64,000 bases of DNA from the NCBI GenBank assembly GCA_030078075.1, contig CP119637.1, forward strand, positions 1,364,501 to 1,428,500, in the 5' to 3' direction. Shown one piece after another: positions 53,490 to 64,000 of this stretch. Numbering within the stretch: position 1 is the first letter of the stretch; each line of letters begins with the position of its first letter. A model generated the notes under the pieces. It was not told the origin of the DNA. It made no database searches and saw only the letters and a program-made list of their open reading frames with translations. Position numbers and translations under genes: made by a program. The stretch is from Crithidia sp. LVH-60A (Eukaryota > Euglenozoa > Kinetoplastea > Trypanosomatida > Trypanosomatidae).

Positions 53490-55076
53490 CTACGCCTTCC
53501 GCTCCTTCGCATGCTCGCCCTCCTCGACGCCGTTCTGCTGCTGCATGTTGGTCGCATCGATGGCACCCCTCTGACGCAGTTTCAAGAAGGAGTCACCCTT
53601 CTTCCGCTGCAGCCGCGCCTCCTCCGTCTTGGTGTCCGTCTTATAGAGCAACAGCAGAGCCGAAAGGCGAAAGCAGATCATCGCATCCACCTCCGCCGAG
53701 TTGGCCGCCCCGAGGCCGTTCTGGCACTGCGTCAGGCAGCGCTCCGCCTGCTCCAGCCACCGCTGACACTCCCCCTGCGGCGCCCGCGTTGCCATCATCA
53801 CAAAAATCTTTGACAGCATCATCAACGCGTCGCGCTGCTGTGCCGTGATGATCTCTTTCAAGCCCTCCACCCCACCACTCGGCACGACGTTCGTCACCGC
53901 CAGCAGCGAGGCGATAGAGTCCTTCGCGATCTTGACGCGGCGCCAGAACTCAACAGAGATGGTGCTTTTTAGCGCGTAGTTGATCTGCAGCGCGGCCAGG
54001 GCGTGCAGCGGCCTGGCGTAGGAGACGTACTCTTCGAAGGTGTCGATGGGAACGTCGAGGTCTTCGCAGTGGAAGGTCGTGAAGAAGAGGATGTGCGCCT
54101 GTATGGCGAAGTCGGCAGATGGACTGAAGACGTAGAGGTAGTCGAGGCAGGCAGCCGCCAGCGGAGCGCAGCCCTCGAGGATGGCGCTTCGATTCACCTC
54201 CCGCAGCAGCACGCAGGCGAAGCGCGCCACCTCCTCGTGCGGCGGCGACGAGGAAAGAGGAGCCGGGGTCACCAAGTTGTACTGCAGGCCCTCCTGCCGG
54301 GCAGCCTTGAGCACGTTCAGCGTCAGCTCGATGCCGTAGCCGAGCGAGTTGTTCGGGTCCACCAGCACGCTGAAGACGCCGTGCTCGAGGCAGCGCCACC
54401 ACGCCACGAGCGCCGACCCGTCCGGCACCTCCGTCACCACCTCGCCGGCCTGATAGCGGTAGCGCTTGTACAGGATCGGGCACAGCAGCTTGTGGTGCTT
54501 CTTCATGTGGGCGTTCATGCATTCGCGGGAGCAGTAGTGCGGCACCTCGCAGTGCGCGCAGGTGTAGCCGATCGCGTAGACCGGGTCGAGGCAGTTGGCG
54601 CAGCGGTGGCCGTAGAACGGCTTCAGCAGAAACCGGATCGGCTGCGGCGTCTCCACCGCCTTTCCCTCCACCGTGAACGTGACGGCGCCCATGTACCACC
54701 CGCACGACTTGTTGCCCGAGCAGTTCAGCACCACGTCCTTCAGCGTCTCCGGCTCCGACAGCCCCAGCACTGCCGCCTCGAGGTGGGGCATACGCACCTC
54801 CAGCCCGAGCATCGAGGAGGGCGGGAGGCTGCCCGCGTTGTCCAGGCCCTCGACCTGGCGATAGTAGCTGCCAATCACAACACTGCAACGGCGTTCTTTT
54901 TGGTGTACCGGCACGATGGGAATGCCATCAGGGGCTGTCGTGTTCTGCGCCGGTGTGCCGCGGACCTTCGCGTCGCCCTTCACAAAGAACACCCCCCCCC
55001 CCCCACCCTTCACAGCGGCGGCGGGGGAAAAAACCCCCCCCCCCCCCCAAAAAAAAATTTCGTTTTCAACGTCCAT
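53490..55076 (-). CDS. MYND zinc-finger protein; N-terminus doubtful
   Basis: About 528 residues if it starts at the ATG 55074-55076 (MDVENEI). A MYND finger lies at about residues 159-199: C159-x2-C162, C173-x2-C176, C182-x3-C186, H195-x3-C199. The rest is helical, including LACVLLREVNRS-like and LHALAALQINYALK-like blocks, and may contain TPR-like repeats as in SMYD proteins, but I see no SET domain. MYND fingers bind proline-rich peptides. The first 40 residues pass through suspect homopolymer sequence (54985-55050), so the true N-terminus is uncertain. In-frame Ser/Ala/Pro-rich sequence continues upstream to about 55240, so the real start could lie further upstream. The C-terminus is charged (EEGEHAKERKA). 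Confidence 0.75.
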   Translation of the reverse strand: MDVENEIFFWGGGGVFSPAAAVKGGGGGVFFVKGDAKVRGTPAQNTTAPDGIPIVPVHQKERRCSVVIGSYYRQVEGLDNAGSLPPSSMLGLEVRMPHLEAAVLGLSEPETLKDVVLNCSGNKSCGWYMGAVTFTVEGKAVETPQPIRFLLKPFYGHRCANCLDPVYAIGYTCAHCEVPHYCSRECMNAHMKKHHKLLCPILYKRYRYQAGEVVTEVPDGSALVAWWRCLEHGVFSVLVDPNNSLGYGIELTLNVLKAARQEGLQYNLVTPAPLSSSPPHEEVARFACVLLREVNRSAILEGCAPLAAACLDYLYVFSPSADFAIQAHILFFTTFHCEDLDVPIDTFEEYVSYARPLHALAALQINYALKSTISVEFWRRVKIAKDSIASLLAVTNVVPSGGVEGLKEIITAQQRDALMMLSKIFVMMATRAPQGECQRWLEQAERCLTQCQNGLGAANSAEVDAMICFRLSALLLLYKTDTKTEEARLQRKKGDSFLKLRQRGAIDATNMQQQNGVEEGEHAKERKA

Positions 55077-55463
55077 GCGGGGGGGCGGATGAGGATGTGC
55101 CCTGAGGGGGGGTTGGGGGTAGGGGAAGCGAGAGGGGGCGCTGGTGGTGGGTTTGCTGCCCGTCGACACCGCAGCCGCAGCAGTCGCAGGGGCAGCAGCT
55201 CCGGCGGCGGGTGGAGACGACGAGGACGACGTGTTGGCGAGTTGGCAGTCGGGGCCCCCCCCCCCTTCCCGGGGGAAAAGGGGGGGAAAAAATGCATCGT
55301 GTAAAGCCCCGAGGCCCCCCCCCGACCCCAATAAATACCCCCCCCTTTTTTTTTTTTTTTGGCCCCAATCCCCCTCTCCCGTGGAAAAAAGGGGGAAAAA
55401 GGAAAAAGGAAAAACCCAAAGGGGCCCCCGGGACCACCCCCAAAAAGCCCCCCCCAGCCCCCA

Positions 55464-55497
<34 letters not shown>

Positions 55498-55515
55498 TCC
55501 CCCAAAAAAAAAAAT
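54985..55515. other. Second stretched-homopolymer block across the MYND gene 5' end
   Basis: Long C runs at 54989-55004 and 55034-55049, an A run after it, mixed C/G/A runs at 55252-55345, and a T run of about 26 at 55469-55495. A more normal GC-rich stretch (55070-55245) lies between. The pattern is like that at 47957-48440. Confidence 0.65.
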
Positions 55516-56119
55516 TTGGTTGGGAAGCGAGCGGGTAGGACGCCCCGTCTCTCAGTTGTTGTCTGCGAGGAAGAGAGAGAGAAAGGAGAAAATGGGGGAC
55601 GAAGCGGCAAACACACAGCACGGATTGGCCTCCCGTGTCCGTGTGCCTGTGTGTCTATGTGAGGGTTGTTTGAGTGTTGAAGTACTGACTGAACGCACAA
55701 GTCAAAGAAAAAAATGAAAGGGTGTGGGGAGAGAGGGCATGAGATAGCGGCAAGAAAGGCAGATGATGGCCTTTGCGACAAGAAGCGCAAAATCTGAAGT
55801 AGGCATATACGCACATATACGCCACACCTACTTGAGGGAACTGGACACGAAGCATAAGCCATTCTCGACACTCGCATCTATACGCTAAAAACATCATGAA
55901 GCGTTAAGCTGTTCGTACCCTTCCTACCACTTGGTACGCTCTTCCTCTCCACTACTTTTTTTTTGTTCGTATTGCTTAAGTGTGAGAGTAGGGCTTACGC
56001 AGACGCAAACTTGACCTTTTCATAACGAAAAGCAAGCGCACTATGCAACGCACAACCTCAGCAAGCGCGTGGCGGGCAGGCGTGAAACGCACACCGTGAT
56101 AACCTATCAAAAATAGTGA
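55077..56119. other. Spacer upstream of the MYND gene
   Basis: About 1.0 kb. The part to 55515 is the doubtful homopolymer block and possibly missing N-terminal coding sequence; 55516-56119 looks like ordinary spacer with purine runs and no gene. Confidence 0.5.
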
Positions 56120-58779
56120 CTACCACCACGTGTCGCAGCCCAGCACCTCGCGCAGGAAGATCGTGGCGTAGCTCGACGACGGGAGAGCGAAGGAGAGGCG
56201 CAGCGACGGCAGCGCCATCTCTGCGGCTGCTGTAGGCACGTTTGCAGGCTCCTTTACTTCTCCTTCCCTCTGCGGGGGCTCTGCCTCCCAGCTCAACGCA
56301 GCATCTTGTGGCTTCACGACGACTGCACGCCACGAGCCCGGCACCGGCACCCCAGCCACCTTGCGCTGTTCAAAGGCCTGTGCGGACGTCCACCGCAACG
56401 TGCGAAGGGCGTGCTGCATCGCCCGATCCCGCCACGCACACCACAGCGCGTGCGTCGCCTCGTCACCTTCTGACGCGGGCGAGCTGCGGTGCACGTGGTA
56501 CCCGCCAAGAGGCAGCTGCGCCTTTTCCACGACTGCGGCGGTAAGGGGAAGAACAGAGGGAGCATCTGCAAGGTCGGCTGGGGGCGTCGACTGCACGCTC
56601 GCTAGCAGAAAGGAGGCTGTCAAGTTAAAGAAAACACTCTGACCGGCGTGCACCCAGAGCGAGCGCAAAAAGTAGGCGACACCCTCCGTGATCGCCTTCT
56701 CGCACAGCCGCGTCCAGAGAGGACTACTGGACTGCACATCCTGCCGCGTCAGCGAGAGTTCGGAAAAAAACATGCGCTGCGTCTGGCGGAGAGCGTGCGT
56801 CATGACCTGTGCGTCGCGCGAGTTGCCTGGCACGAAGCGCACCTCCATTTTTTCCGGGAAAGGCGTCGTACACGTCGGGACAGCCTCGGTAGAGACTCCG
56901 CACCGCTTCAACCCACCGCCCGGCAAAGAGGTGGACGCCGGTGTGGTCGTCGGCGCGGTCGATTGTCTCGCCAAAGCGCTGCTGGCCAAAGTAATTGACA
57001 AACCCGCGCTTAGCGCAGCGCTGAAAGCGTTCCGTGACGAAAGCACGCAATGCATCTGCATGTTTCTGTGGGTTGCCGCACTCGCGGGAAGGCTGCGTCG
57101 CGGTGCTGTCACTCAGGGCTGACCACCGCACGTTTCGCACACGGATGGAGAACCAGTTCCCTTTCAGCTGACCGAGGTGAAGAGGGCCGCGGCGGGGTGA
57201 CGCCCGCGTCACCATCGCGTAGCTGCTCAGCGGATCGGCTGGCCAGCGCAGCGTAACGGGCAAAGACGGCGTGGCTGCCGCGAGAGCTGAGCTGACCTTT
57301 GCCGAGACACCGGCGAGAGGAAGGGAGCATCGCTGCGTGGTGACTGCCTTCTTATCCTTCATCCCCGCGACGCAGACGGCACTGTCCTTCACCCCGCAGT
57401 ACTCGCCAATTAGCTGGCGCATTTCTGCAGTGTCGAGGTTGCGCTTTACGACGATGATGTGCAAAAAGCCACCGTCAGGGCGAGAAGATGTCTCTGCGCC
57501 ACCTTCCCCGTCCTCCTCCTCGCGGGGCCGGCGCACGCCTATGACAACACCACCGTTGCCGCTGCTGCCGCTGCTGTTCGACGAGGCAGCGGGAGACCCA
57601 GAAGCACTCGCATTTCCTGGTCGGGGGCAGTAGCGCAAGACCACCTGACCCTCGCGCACCTGGCATCGGAGGAAAGGATAGAAGCGACGGAGCAGCTCGT
57701 GCACGTGTCGCCGCACATCCTTCTCCGACAGCACAGGAGCATTCACGCCGGAGTCGTCGCTGCCGCCGCCGCACGGACGCTGCATTGCCTCCGAGAGAGC
57801 GTCAAAAGAAGCGAAGCAGACGCCTTTCTGCACCGCCGCCGTGGGCACCGCACCGTCCTCTACCGGTGCCACCGCCCGCAGCACCTCGCGGGTTGCCTCA
57901 TCGAGGCTACGCTCCTGTCGGACCGCCTGCGCCGCAACAGCCCACTGCGCAATGCACTGCGCCGCCTCCGTCCCCAGCGTGGCGCAGAAGAGCACAAAGT
58001 GCAGGTCTACCGCGCAAACGATCACCGAGGCAGCCGCGCTGTCCGACAGCGATGTGCACGACGCAGCAGAGGCGGTAGGCTGCGAGGCAGAGGAGGAGGC
58101 GGTAGCAGACGTTAAAGGCTCCGCAAAGGTGCGCAGGTGCGGAAAGCAGCGCCGCACAAGCAGGTGCACCATCTGGCGCTCTTTCTTGTCTGTGAAGTCA
58201 CCAAGCCTGTGGCTTCCCCCGCCACCAATGCGGCGCTGAGAGCGACTCTGTCTCACTCGTTGTAATGTCCTTCTGTGGCAAAGGCCCCTGCGCAGAGAGC
58301 TGCACGTCGTGCAGGAGTGCCGTCATCGACAGCGGATTTAGCGATGTCATAGCTTTGCTTCCAATGTCAGCTGCCGTGCCGAACGCAGCACGCAAGAGAG
58401 GAGCCTGGTCAGCCACCAAGCAGCGCAAATCGTCTATTGTGTGTGCGGCTGAGGTCTCGTTCGCGTCTTCACCTTCACCTTCTGCTGCTTCACCAGCAAT
58501 TGCTTTAACACCTTCAGTCTGCAGCGACGATGCTTCCAGTGCCTCTGCAGGAGGAAACGCGTACGGATCGGCATCCGTGCGCTGCCCACTCGTGTCTATT
58601 TCCACCACCAGAAAGTCCTCTGGAGTGACCTTCACCTCGCCGGTGGCCGACCACGGCGCTGCACATTGATGTTCCTGTGAGAGCAATGCATCTTCACTGC
58701 TGCTGCACGCCGCCGCTGCCGCCGCAGTGCTGGTGGGCAAAGGGGTGAGGAAGGAGACTATACCACACGCGTGCAGCAT
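56120..58779 (-). CDS. PUS7: TruD/Pus7-type tRNA/RNA pseudouridine synthase; two frame breaks
   Basis: About 885 codons from the ATG at 58777-58779. The N-terminal frame has the family's opening motif (KVTPEDFLVVEID). After a frame change near 58220 the middle part holds the catalytic block CVAGMKDKKAVTTQRCSLPL with the catalytic Asp in MKDKKA, then HLGQLKGNWFSIRVRNV and RGFVNYFGQQRFG, all hallmarks of TruD. After a second change near 56850 the end contains HAGQSVFFNLTASFLLASV, which fits the conserved 'xFNxxxSxR' region. TruD/Pus7 converts uridine to pseudouridine in tRNA, snRNA or mRNA. It is larger than bacterial TruD (about 350 residues) because of Ala/Ser-rich insertions, as is usual in eukaryotes. 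The symbol is given by family, not by proven orthology. Confidence 0.8.
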
Positions 58780-59316
58780 CGCCAGTTGGGACGTATTTTA
58801 GTAGGCAGGGGCTGTAACGAAATGCCGGAAGGTCAACCCGCAGCAAGAAGGAGACGAATACAGTGCAGCGGTATCCTCAGAGGGAGAGGTAGACGTAGGA
58901 GTGGGAGAAGAAAGAAGTGACTCTAAAGTAGACCTCTGAAGGTATGTTAGTAGATTCTTTTGTTTGGACTTAAGGTTAATGGGCAGCACACAGAGAGGGT
59001 GTGATGCGCTATTGTACCTTTCATCCGACATGCTTTAAAAAAAGTGCACTTCCTCCGGAGTCACAGGTCTTCTTTTAGATTAACATTACTCCTCTTCCTC
59101 ACTCTGCGAAATATCAGCCTCTTTTCCTCCTCTCTCTCTTTTTTTTTCAGTTAGCAGTGCAACAGAGCCCTCCTATGTCATTGCGACACGGAGTCTATGA
59201 ATAAATAATGATAACGCAAGAGGGCAGCAAGACACGATATCAAAATAGTCGACGGAGCCAACAAGAGTGTCACCGCTGCTGGGACCCTCCACAGCGTTAG
59301 CAACAGAACATTCTTT
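58780..59316. other. Spacer between CLC and Pus7 genes
   Basis: About 540 bases without a gene. A T run follows a pyrimidine-rich patch at 59128-59150 on the plus strand. Confidence 0.5.
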
Positions 59317-62217
59317 TCAACACACACTCCACGCCATCTGCGTCTCCTCCGCCTGCCGCGCCGCCACCTTCTCCAGCAGCCGGTCCCCCACGAAGTTCAC
59401 TCGCGTCAGCATTCCCACCAACCGCAACGTGCGATCGAGCACCGGCAGATGCCGCAGCCCAAGGTGGCGAAAGGTGTAGTAGGCGCGGGAGACACACACC
59501 CCATCTTGCACATAAGGCGCGCTGCGGTCGATGTACGGGCGAAGGTCGATGTAGGCGCGGATGGTGGCCAAGGAGAGATCCTCTGTCATTGGAACTCGTG
59601 GGAGGCGGTTCCAGAAGAGGAACTCACGCACCCGCTTCAGCTCGGCGTCGGAGACGTGTGCGGACGCGGAGAGCGCGGAAGGCACGGACGGTCGCGATGT
59701 CGTCGTGGGGTCATACAACGCAGCGCCGTCACCAGTACCAACAGCAGTGGCTTCTTCTTCTGCTCTATCCTCGCAGCTTGCTGCGTCGTCGCCGAGGAGC
59801 ACCTCGTCCGCCTCCCCCATCTCTCGTAGATAGACCACCCACAGCAGCAGCTCCAGCTGGCTGCGCGTCACAACCCCCTCGTACGCCTGATCCGCCTCCC
59901 CTACCCGCACCACAGGGAAGGCGTTGTGCGTCGTCATCGTCAGCGCCTCCAGCACACGCAACACCGTATCGATCGTCTCCAGCTTCGCCACGGGCGTTGT
60001 CATGATGTCGCGTGCTGTGTAGGTGTCGAGGAGATGCATGCTCGTCTGCGCCTCTAAAAACGGCACCGCTTTCACCTCGAGAGGGAGGCGTGGTAGAAGG
60101 AGTGGCAGCACTTGTCCGCAATGCCCTTTGCCAGAAGGACGCCGAGCATGATGCACGTGATGTGCGAGACGTCCGCCGTCAACTCCATCATAATTACCAC
60201 CAAGGCAAACGTGAGCCGCGAGATGGCGGCAAAGTAGGCAGCGGCGCCGACCAGCGCCACCACGCCTTCGTCCGCCCACTGCGGCTGATGAAAGAGCACC
60301 GCAACGAGACGCCCCTGCACCGCGCCGATCAGCAGCGACGGAATCACCGTGCCGCATGAGATGAACATGCCTCCTGCGTAGCTAGAGCCCATTACGTAGA
60401 GACTCAAATGCAGCAGGAGGGCCCACGCGGGAAAGAGGCCCGCCGTGTGACGCGAGAAGAGCAGCCGGAGTAAGTTGTAGGGGCTCGTCATGGTGAGGGT
60501 GGCGAGGGGGTGGTGGGTCGTCTCGGGCTGCGCGCAGAAGGCAGTGAAGAGCTCCACGTGCAGCTCCTCCCTCTTCTCCCGCACGTGCGACGGCGTCACG
60601 ACACACGGCGTGACAAGCGGCAGCAGGTAGCAGCAGGATGAAAAGAAGAAGGCAAAGATGCAAGGCTCCATCACGCGGTACAGCGCAGTGGGAAAGAGGC
60701 AGCGGCCCCGCCAGCGCGAGAAGCGAACGCTGCTGACGGTGTAGGCGACAGCGAGAAAGGCGGAGGCGACCGCCACGACGGCGGTAGGAACGAAGGTAAG
60801 GCTGTAAAGCGGCGTTGTGTTTTCGGGAACGGTGTCAATGTAGAACATGGCGATGGCGGCCTCACGGAGGTTGCCCAGCGCCATCGCGGAGCGGTCCACC
60901 AAGGTGCCAGCCAGACATGAAGGAGTTCACCGTCTGAATGATCCACATGCAGGAGAGGCAGGAGATAAAGACGAGCCACGCCAGCCGCACCGAGAAGTGC
61001 GTCGCCATCTCCTCCAGCACAAAGAGCATGCCACCCAAGGGGCTCGAGAAGGCGCTCGTCAGCCCGCAGGCGGCACCGGCCGAGATGAAGTCCCGCTGAT
61101 CGCGTGGGTTGCGGAAGGCATCGAAGATTGACGTGGCACTGCAGCGCAGCGAGCGGCTACGCCCCGTCGGCAGTCCTGCGCCGATCAACGAGCCCATGTG
61201 GATCATCGGGCCCTCCGTGCCGACCGGCAATCCCGCACTCACCGCCAGAATGCACGACAGCGTCTTCACCACGAGATTGCGGATGTTGAAGATGCGGGGG
61301 AACATCACGCCGTTGAGGTAGGCCATAACATCCGGAATGCCGCTGCCGGCGGCGCTCGGCATTACGAGGCAGCACAGCGAGGAGAGCAGCGCGGTGAGCA
61401 GTCCCCACATGACGTAGAGCAGGTAGCCGCGCAGCAGGGCCCAGCCGGAGATGGTGCGCAGCACAATCGGTGTGAAGTCGCTGCTGTTGCCACTTTCCAA
61501 GAAACTCAGCAAGCGAGTAAGAAAGAAGCCGCCGTACACCACCGGCGATGGGGTTGAAGTCGGCTGCGTACTGTTGCGGCCCCGCACCACCCCCTGCAGC
61601 GCCTCGAGCTTCACATCAGAAAGGTAGTCGAGGGTCTGGAAGAGCAGCAGCGACCACGCGCCGACCGTCACGCCAATCAGCACGAACATCAGCAGACGCA
61701 GCCACCCCTTCGCGTCAGCCGTAGCCCGCGCGCTGACGTCGAGGCGGTGAACGAGGGACTGCCCCACCGCGTAGTCGATGCCCTCGTAGCGGTCCATCCG
61801 TCGCCGCTCCTCCGCGGAAAAGACGTGTGGGCGGTGCGCCGTTTCAAAGAGAGGAGCGCGTGCACGGCTCACCTCCGCGTCCCCCACCACCTCCACCTCT
61901 CGCACCAGCTCCGTGAACCACGCCGCGGTGGCGTTGTCATGGTGCGGGTAGCGGCTGCGTGGCGCACCAGACGCCTCTAGTAGGCCCGACGCAGCGTTGG
62001 CAGCGCTGGAGGTGAGCCCCTGTCCGTGCAAGGAGCGCGTAGAGCGGGAGCGCGGCAGGCCACTGCTGCCACCGCCACCGGCACGCCGTGCGGAGGGAAC
62101 TGCAGAGGAATAGGTGGATGTGGGCATCGCTGCGTCGCGCATGGGGCCCGTCTGTGGTGGAGGAGAAGTTGGGTGGCCCTCACGCACACCTGCGCTAGGA
62201 GGCGAGGCGTCTTGCAT
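59317..62217 (-). CDS. CLC-family chloride channel or Cl-/H+ exchanger with CBS domains; two frame breaks
   Basis: About 965 codons from the ATG at 62215-62217 (MQDASPPSAGVREG). A 130-residue Ser/Ala-rich cytosolic start is followed by the usual eukaryotic entry (MDRYEGIDYA, 141-150) and membrane helices. The chloride site motif GSGIPD (291-296) keeps the Ser typical of chloride-selective members, and GTEGP (333-337) keeps the gating Glu335. The third motif reads GGMFISCGTVIPS, with Ser where GxFxP has Pro. Frame changes lie near 60910 and 60095. The C-terminal part has two CBS domains: TYTARDIMTTPVAKLET and a second with LRHLPVLDRTLRLVGMLTRV. CLC proteins move chloride across plasma or organelle membranes, often helping acidification. 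Confidence 0.85.
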
Positions 62218-63062
62218 GAGGCCCTCGCTGTACCGTGGCGTGTCGTTTCGAAGATTTCTTCGTACAAGGAGAAGGACACATGTGCCGCCAAATATTTTGG
62301 GTTTTTTGTTGCTGTATTTGATATGGCAAGAGGGTGGAGTTCTAGACTGTAAGAGTGGACAGCAAAAGAAAGAGAGAGAGAAAGAGAGAGAAAGAGAGTA
62401 ACGCAAGAGAACGAATAGACGTCTGGAGAGAACACACAAGTCGCACGCAGTTGGAATTTGCGGCGTAGTCGCACTCAGCGTGAGACCGCACAAGAGCCTC
62501 CTGTCATTGCATGAGTAAGTTGCTCGATCGAATTACATCTGTAAATCTAAGTCATTACGGAACTGGCGAAAACAAATGCGATCTTTGCGACGTAACATGT
62601 GTGCCAGCATCAGCGCTCGTCATTACGGCCCATTTAATTCCATTGTTTAATTTGCCTTTTTGATCTTGAACGTACAAGGCGCGTGTGAAGTCACACACAC
62701 AAATAGCTGAAAGAGATACTGAGTAGAGGAACACCGCGGAGCGGAAAAGCTGAAGGAGGAAAGTCAGAAAAACCTGGAAAAGAATAAGAGGGAGAGCCAA
62801 CGTGGACCTATTCAGCGATAGAGGAGAGAGAGAGAGTAAAGAGAGGACAATTTGAAAAAAGTTTGTCTGCGGCCGTGACGCACGCAGCATGAGAGGTGTT
62901 GCAGCGTGTCACCCGGCGTGTCTCTTCCTCTCATACTGGAAAAAAAAAGGAGGAAAATAATTAAAAAGCCCGCTAGCAACTCTCTTAACCTCCTGGAGAG
63001 CCCACAAAGAACAATAATAATAATACGGAAAAAGCGAGCACGCACTTTCAGCGACATGCCTC
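62218..63062. other. Spacer between lipase and CLC genes
   Basis: About 845 bases with no gene. It holds the CLC 5' UTR and the lipase 3' flank. GA-rich patch at 62363-62399 and purine runs at 62820-62860 and 62937-62970. Confidence 0.55.
62347..62399 (-). promoter_or_regulatory. Predicted trans-splice acceptor of the CLC gene
   Basis: A CT-rich tract on the minus strand (62399-62363) followed by GTCCACTCTTACAG, with AG at 62347-62348. The implied 5' UTR is about 129 bases. Confidence 0.5.
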
Positions 63063-64000
63063 CTAGTCCTTTTGCTTGTCACTCTTCTTTGCTGCCGCTG
63101 TAGCCGCATCCAAAGCCCCCTCCGCTGGTGCCGCCGTCGCCTTTAGCGCGCTCCACTTTGCCTCGTAACGGGTCAGCAGCTCCGCGAAACTTCGCAGGTA
63201 GAGACAAGGAAAGTGCTGCAGCACGGCCTCGGCAGACATGATGATTTGTTCTCGCACCGCTACAGCCGTCAAGGGAACTGGAAGAAGGTAGCGGCGACGC
63301 GTGCCGGCGGTGACGTTGTACATCGACCCCGGAATAGCGAGAAGAGGAACGGCAGACTTGTCAATGACAGCAGCAGCCGCATTCATCTCTGCAGCCGACG
63401 ATGATGTTTGCTGTGTTGCTTCTGTTGGAGTCGCACTGTAGGCCTTCAGGAAGGTTTCCTGCAGCGAGTGCACTTGCAGCCGCGTCACCAGATCCATGCC
63501 GTGGGACATGGCCACCAGACGGCTCCCTGACTTCTTTTCCTCCGCCGCGAGCCACGCATTCATCACCCCCACAACGCGCTTCTCCACAACTGGCGCAGCA
63601 GCGAGAGTGCAGGTGAGCACGGTAGTAAAGGGCACGTGTCCTGCTGCTGCTGCTGCTGCTGACGCCGGTGCTACGGGTGGTGTTGGGCAGTCTCCGATCG
63701 ATGCCCCCGTGGTGAACGAGCAGACAGAGGCTTTGGCACGGCGCTGCAGCGAGGAGGACGTGTGCAGGGTCGCCTTCCACGGACCGCAGTACAGCAGGTG
63801 AAAGATGGAGGCCTGGACGCCGCCGAGGGAGTGGCCGGTGACGCAGAGCGTGTAGCCGCTGTACTGGGCATGAATGGTGCGGAGGATCGGCAACAGCTGC
63901 GACCCTGCTTCCACCACCGACTTGTAGAAGCCGAGGGGAATCGCCGTGCACACCTGCGACGCAGCCGACGATGTGTCTGCACTGCTCGCACTGCCGCGCT
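63063..64000 (-). CDS. Class 3 lipase-like protein, partial (start beyond window)
   Basis: The open frame runs to the window edge with no stop, so the N-terminus is missing. At least 312 codons are present, ending at a stop at 63063. The nucleophile elbow GHSLGG (63837-63820), in VTGHSLGGVQAS, is the classic class 3 (alpha/beta-hydrolase) lipase signature, and MSHGMDLVTRL fits the acid-residue loop. A His in LQHFPCLYL may complete the triad. Ala/Ser-rich insertions separate these. The tail is Ala/Lys-rich (AATAAAKKSDKQKD). The family hydrolyses mono-, di- or triacylglycerols. No membrane segment is seen in the part available. Substrate and location are unknown. Confidence 0.8.
   Translation of the reverse strand, partial: RGSASSADTSSAASQVCTAIPLGFYKSVVEAGSQLLPILRTIHAQYSGYTLCVTGHSLGGVQASIFHLLYCGPWKATLHTSSSLQRRAKASVCSFTTGASIGDCPTPPVAPASAAAAAAGHVPFTTVLTCTLAAAPVVEKRVVGVMNAWLAAEEKKSGSRLVAMSHGMDLVTRLQVHSLQETFLKAYSATPTEATQQTSSSAAEMNAAAAVIDKSAVPLLAIPGSMYNVTAGTRRRYLLPVPLTAVAVREQIIMSAEAVLQHFPCLYLRSFAELLTRYEAKWSALKATAAPAEGALDAATAAAKKSDKQKD

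Overview
This window looks like part of a trypanosomatid (kinetoplastid) nuclear chromosome; genus and species cannot be fixed from the sequence alone. Every supported gene lies on the minus strand, none shows an intron, and genes are separated by 0.5-4.5 kb spacers. Those spacers are strongly pyrimidine-rich on the coding strand, as expected for the polypyrimidine tracts that guide spliced-leader trans-splicing and polyadenylation. Coding regions are GC-rich and full of Ala/Ser/Thr/Pro runs. I read the window as one polycistronic transcription unit running from 64000 toward 1.

In transcription order (right to left): a class-3 lipase cut by the window edge (63063-64000); a CLC chloride channel/transporter with CBS domains (59317-62217); a TruD/Pus7 pseudouridine synthase (56120-58779); a MYND zinc-finger protein (53490-55076); a type I membrane alpha/beta-hydrolase-like protein (49589-51403); a very large Dopey/DOP1 homologue (39607-47951); a polytopic membrane protein (36063-38462); a FAM161-like cytoskeletal protein (31920-35111); an unrecognised protein (28812-31132); a KGD4/MRPS36-like 2-oxoglutarate dehydrogenase adaptor (27849-28142); a C2HC zinc-finger protein (24273-26379); an exosome RNase PH-type subunit (21849-22758); a two-RRM protein (19441-21155); a TPR protein resembling TTC7/Ypp1 (16946-18866); remains of a VIPER/TATE-type tyrosine-recombinase retrotransposon (14140-15867); a small acidic protein (13700-13969); a DEAD-box helicase with a probable mitochondrial leader (10679-12768); a START-domain protein (9233-10123); and a CCCH zinc-finger protein (4545-6305) followed by about 4.5 kb without a gene.

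The genes do not form one pathway, which is normal for kinetoplastid clusters. RNA metabolism (helicase, exosome, RRM, CCCH, Pus7) and membrane traffic or lipid handling (DOP1, TTC7-like, START, lipase, CLC) are well represented.

Two quality warnings matter to any reader. First, ten host genes need one or more single-base frame changes to read through (about twenty in all), often near short homopolymers. Second, 47957-48440 and 54985-55515 contain stretched homopolymer sequence that does not look biological. Together these point to a draft assembly with indel errors more than to mass gene death, but only read data can settle it.
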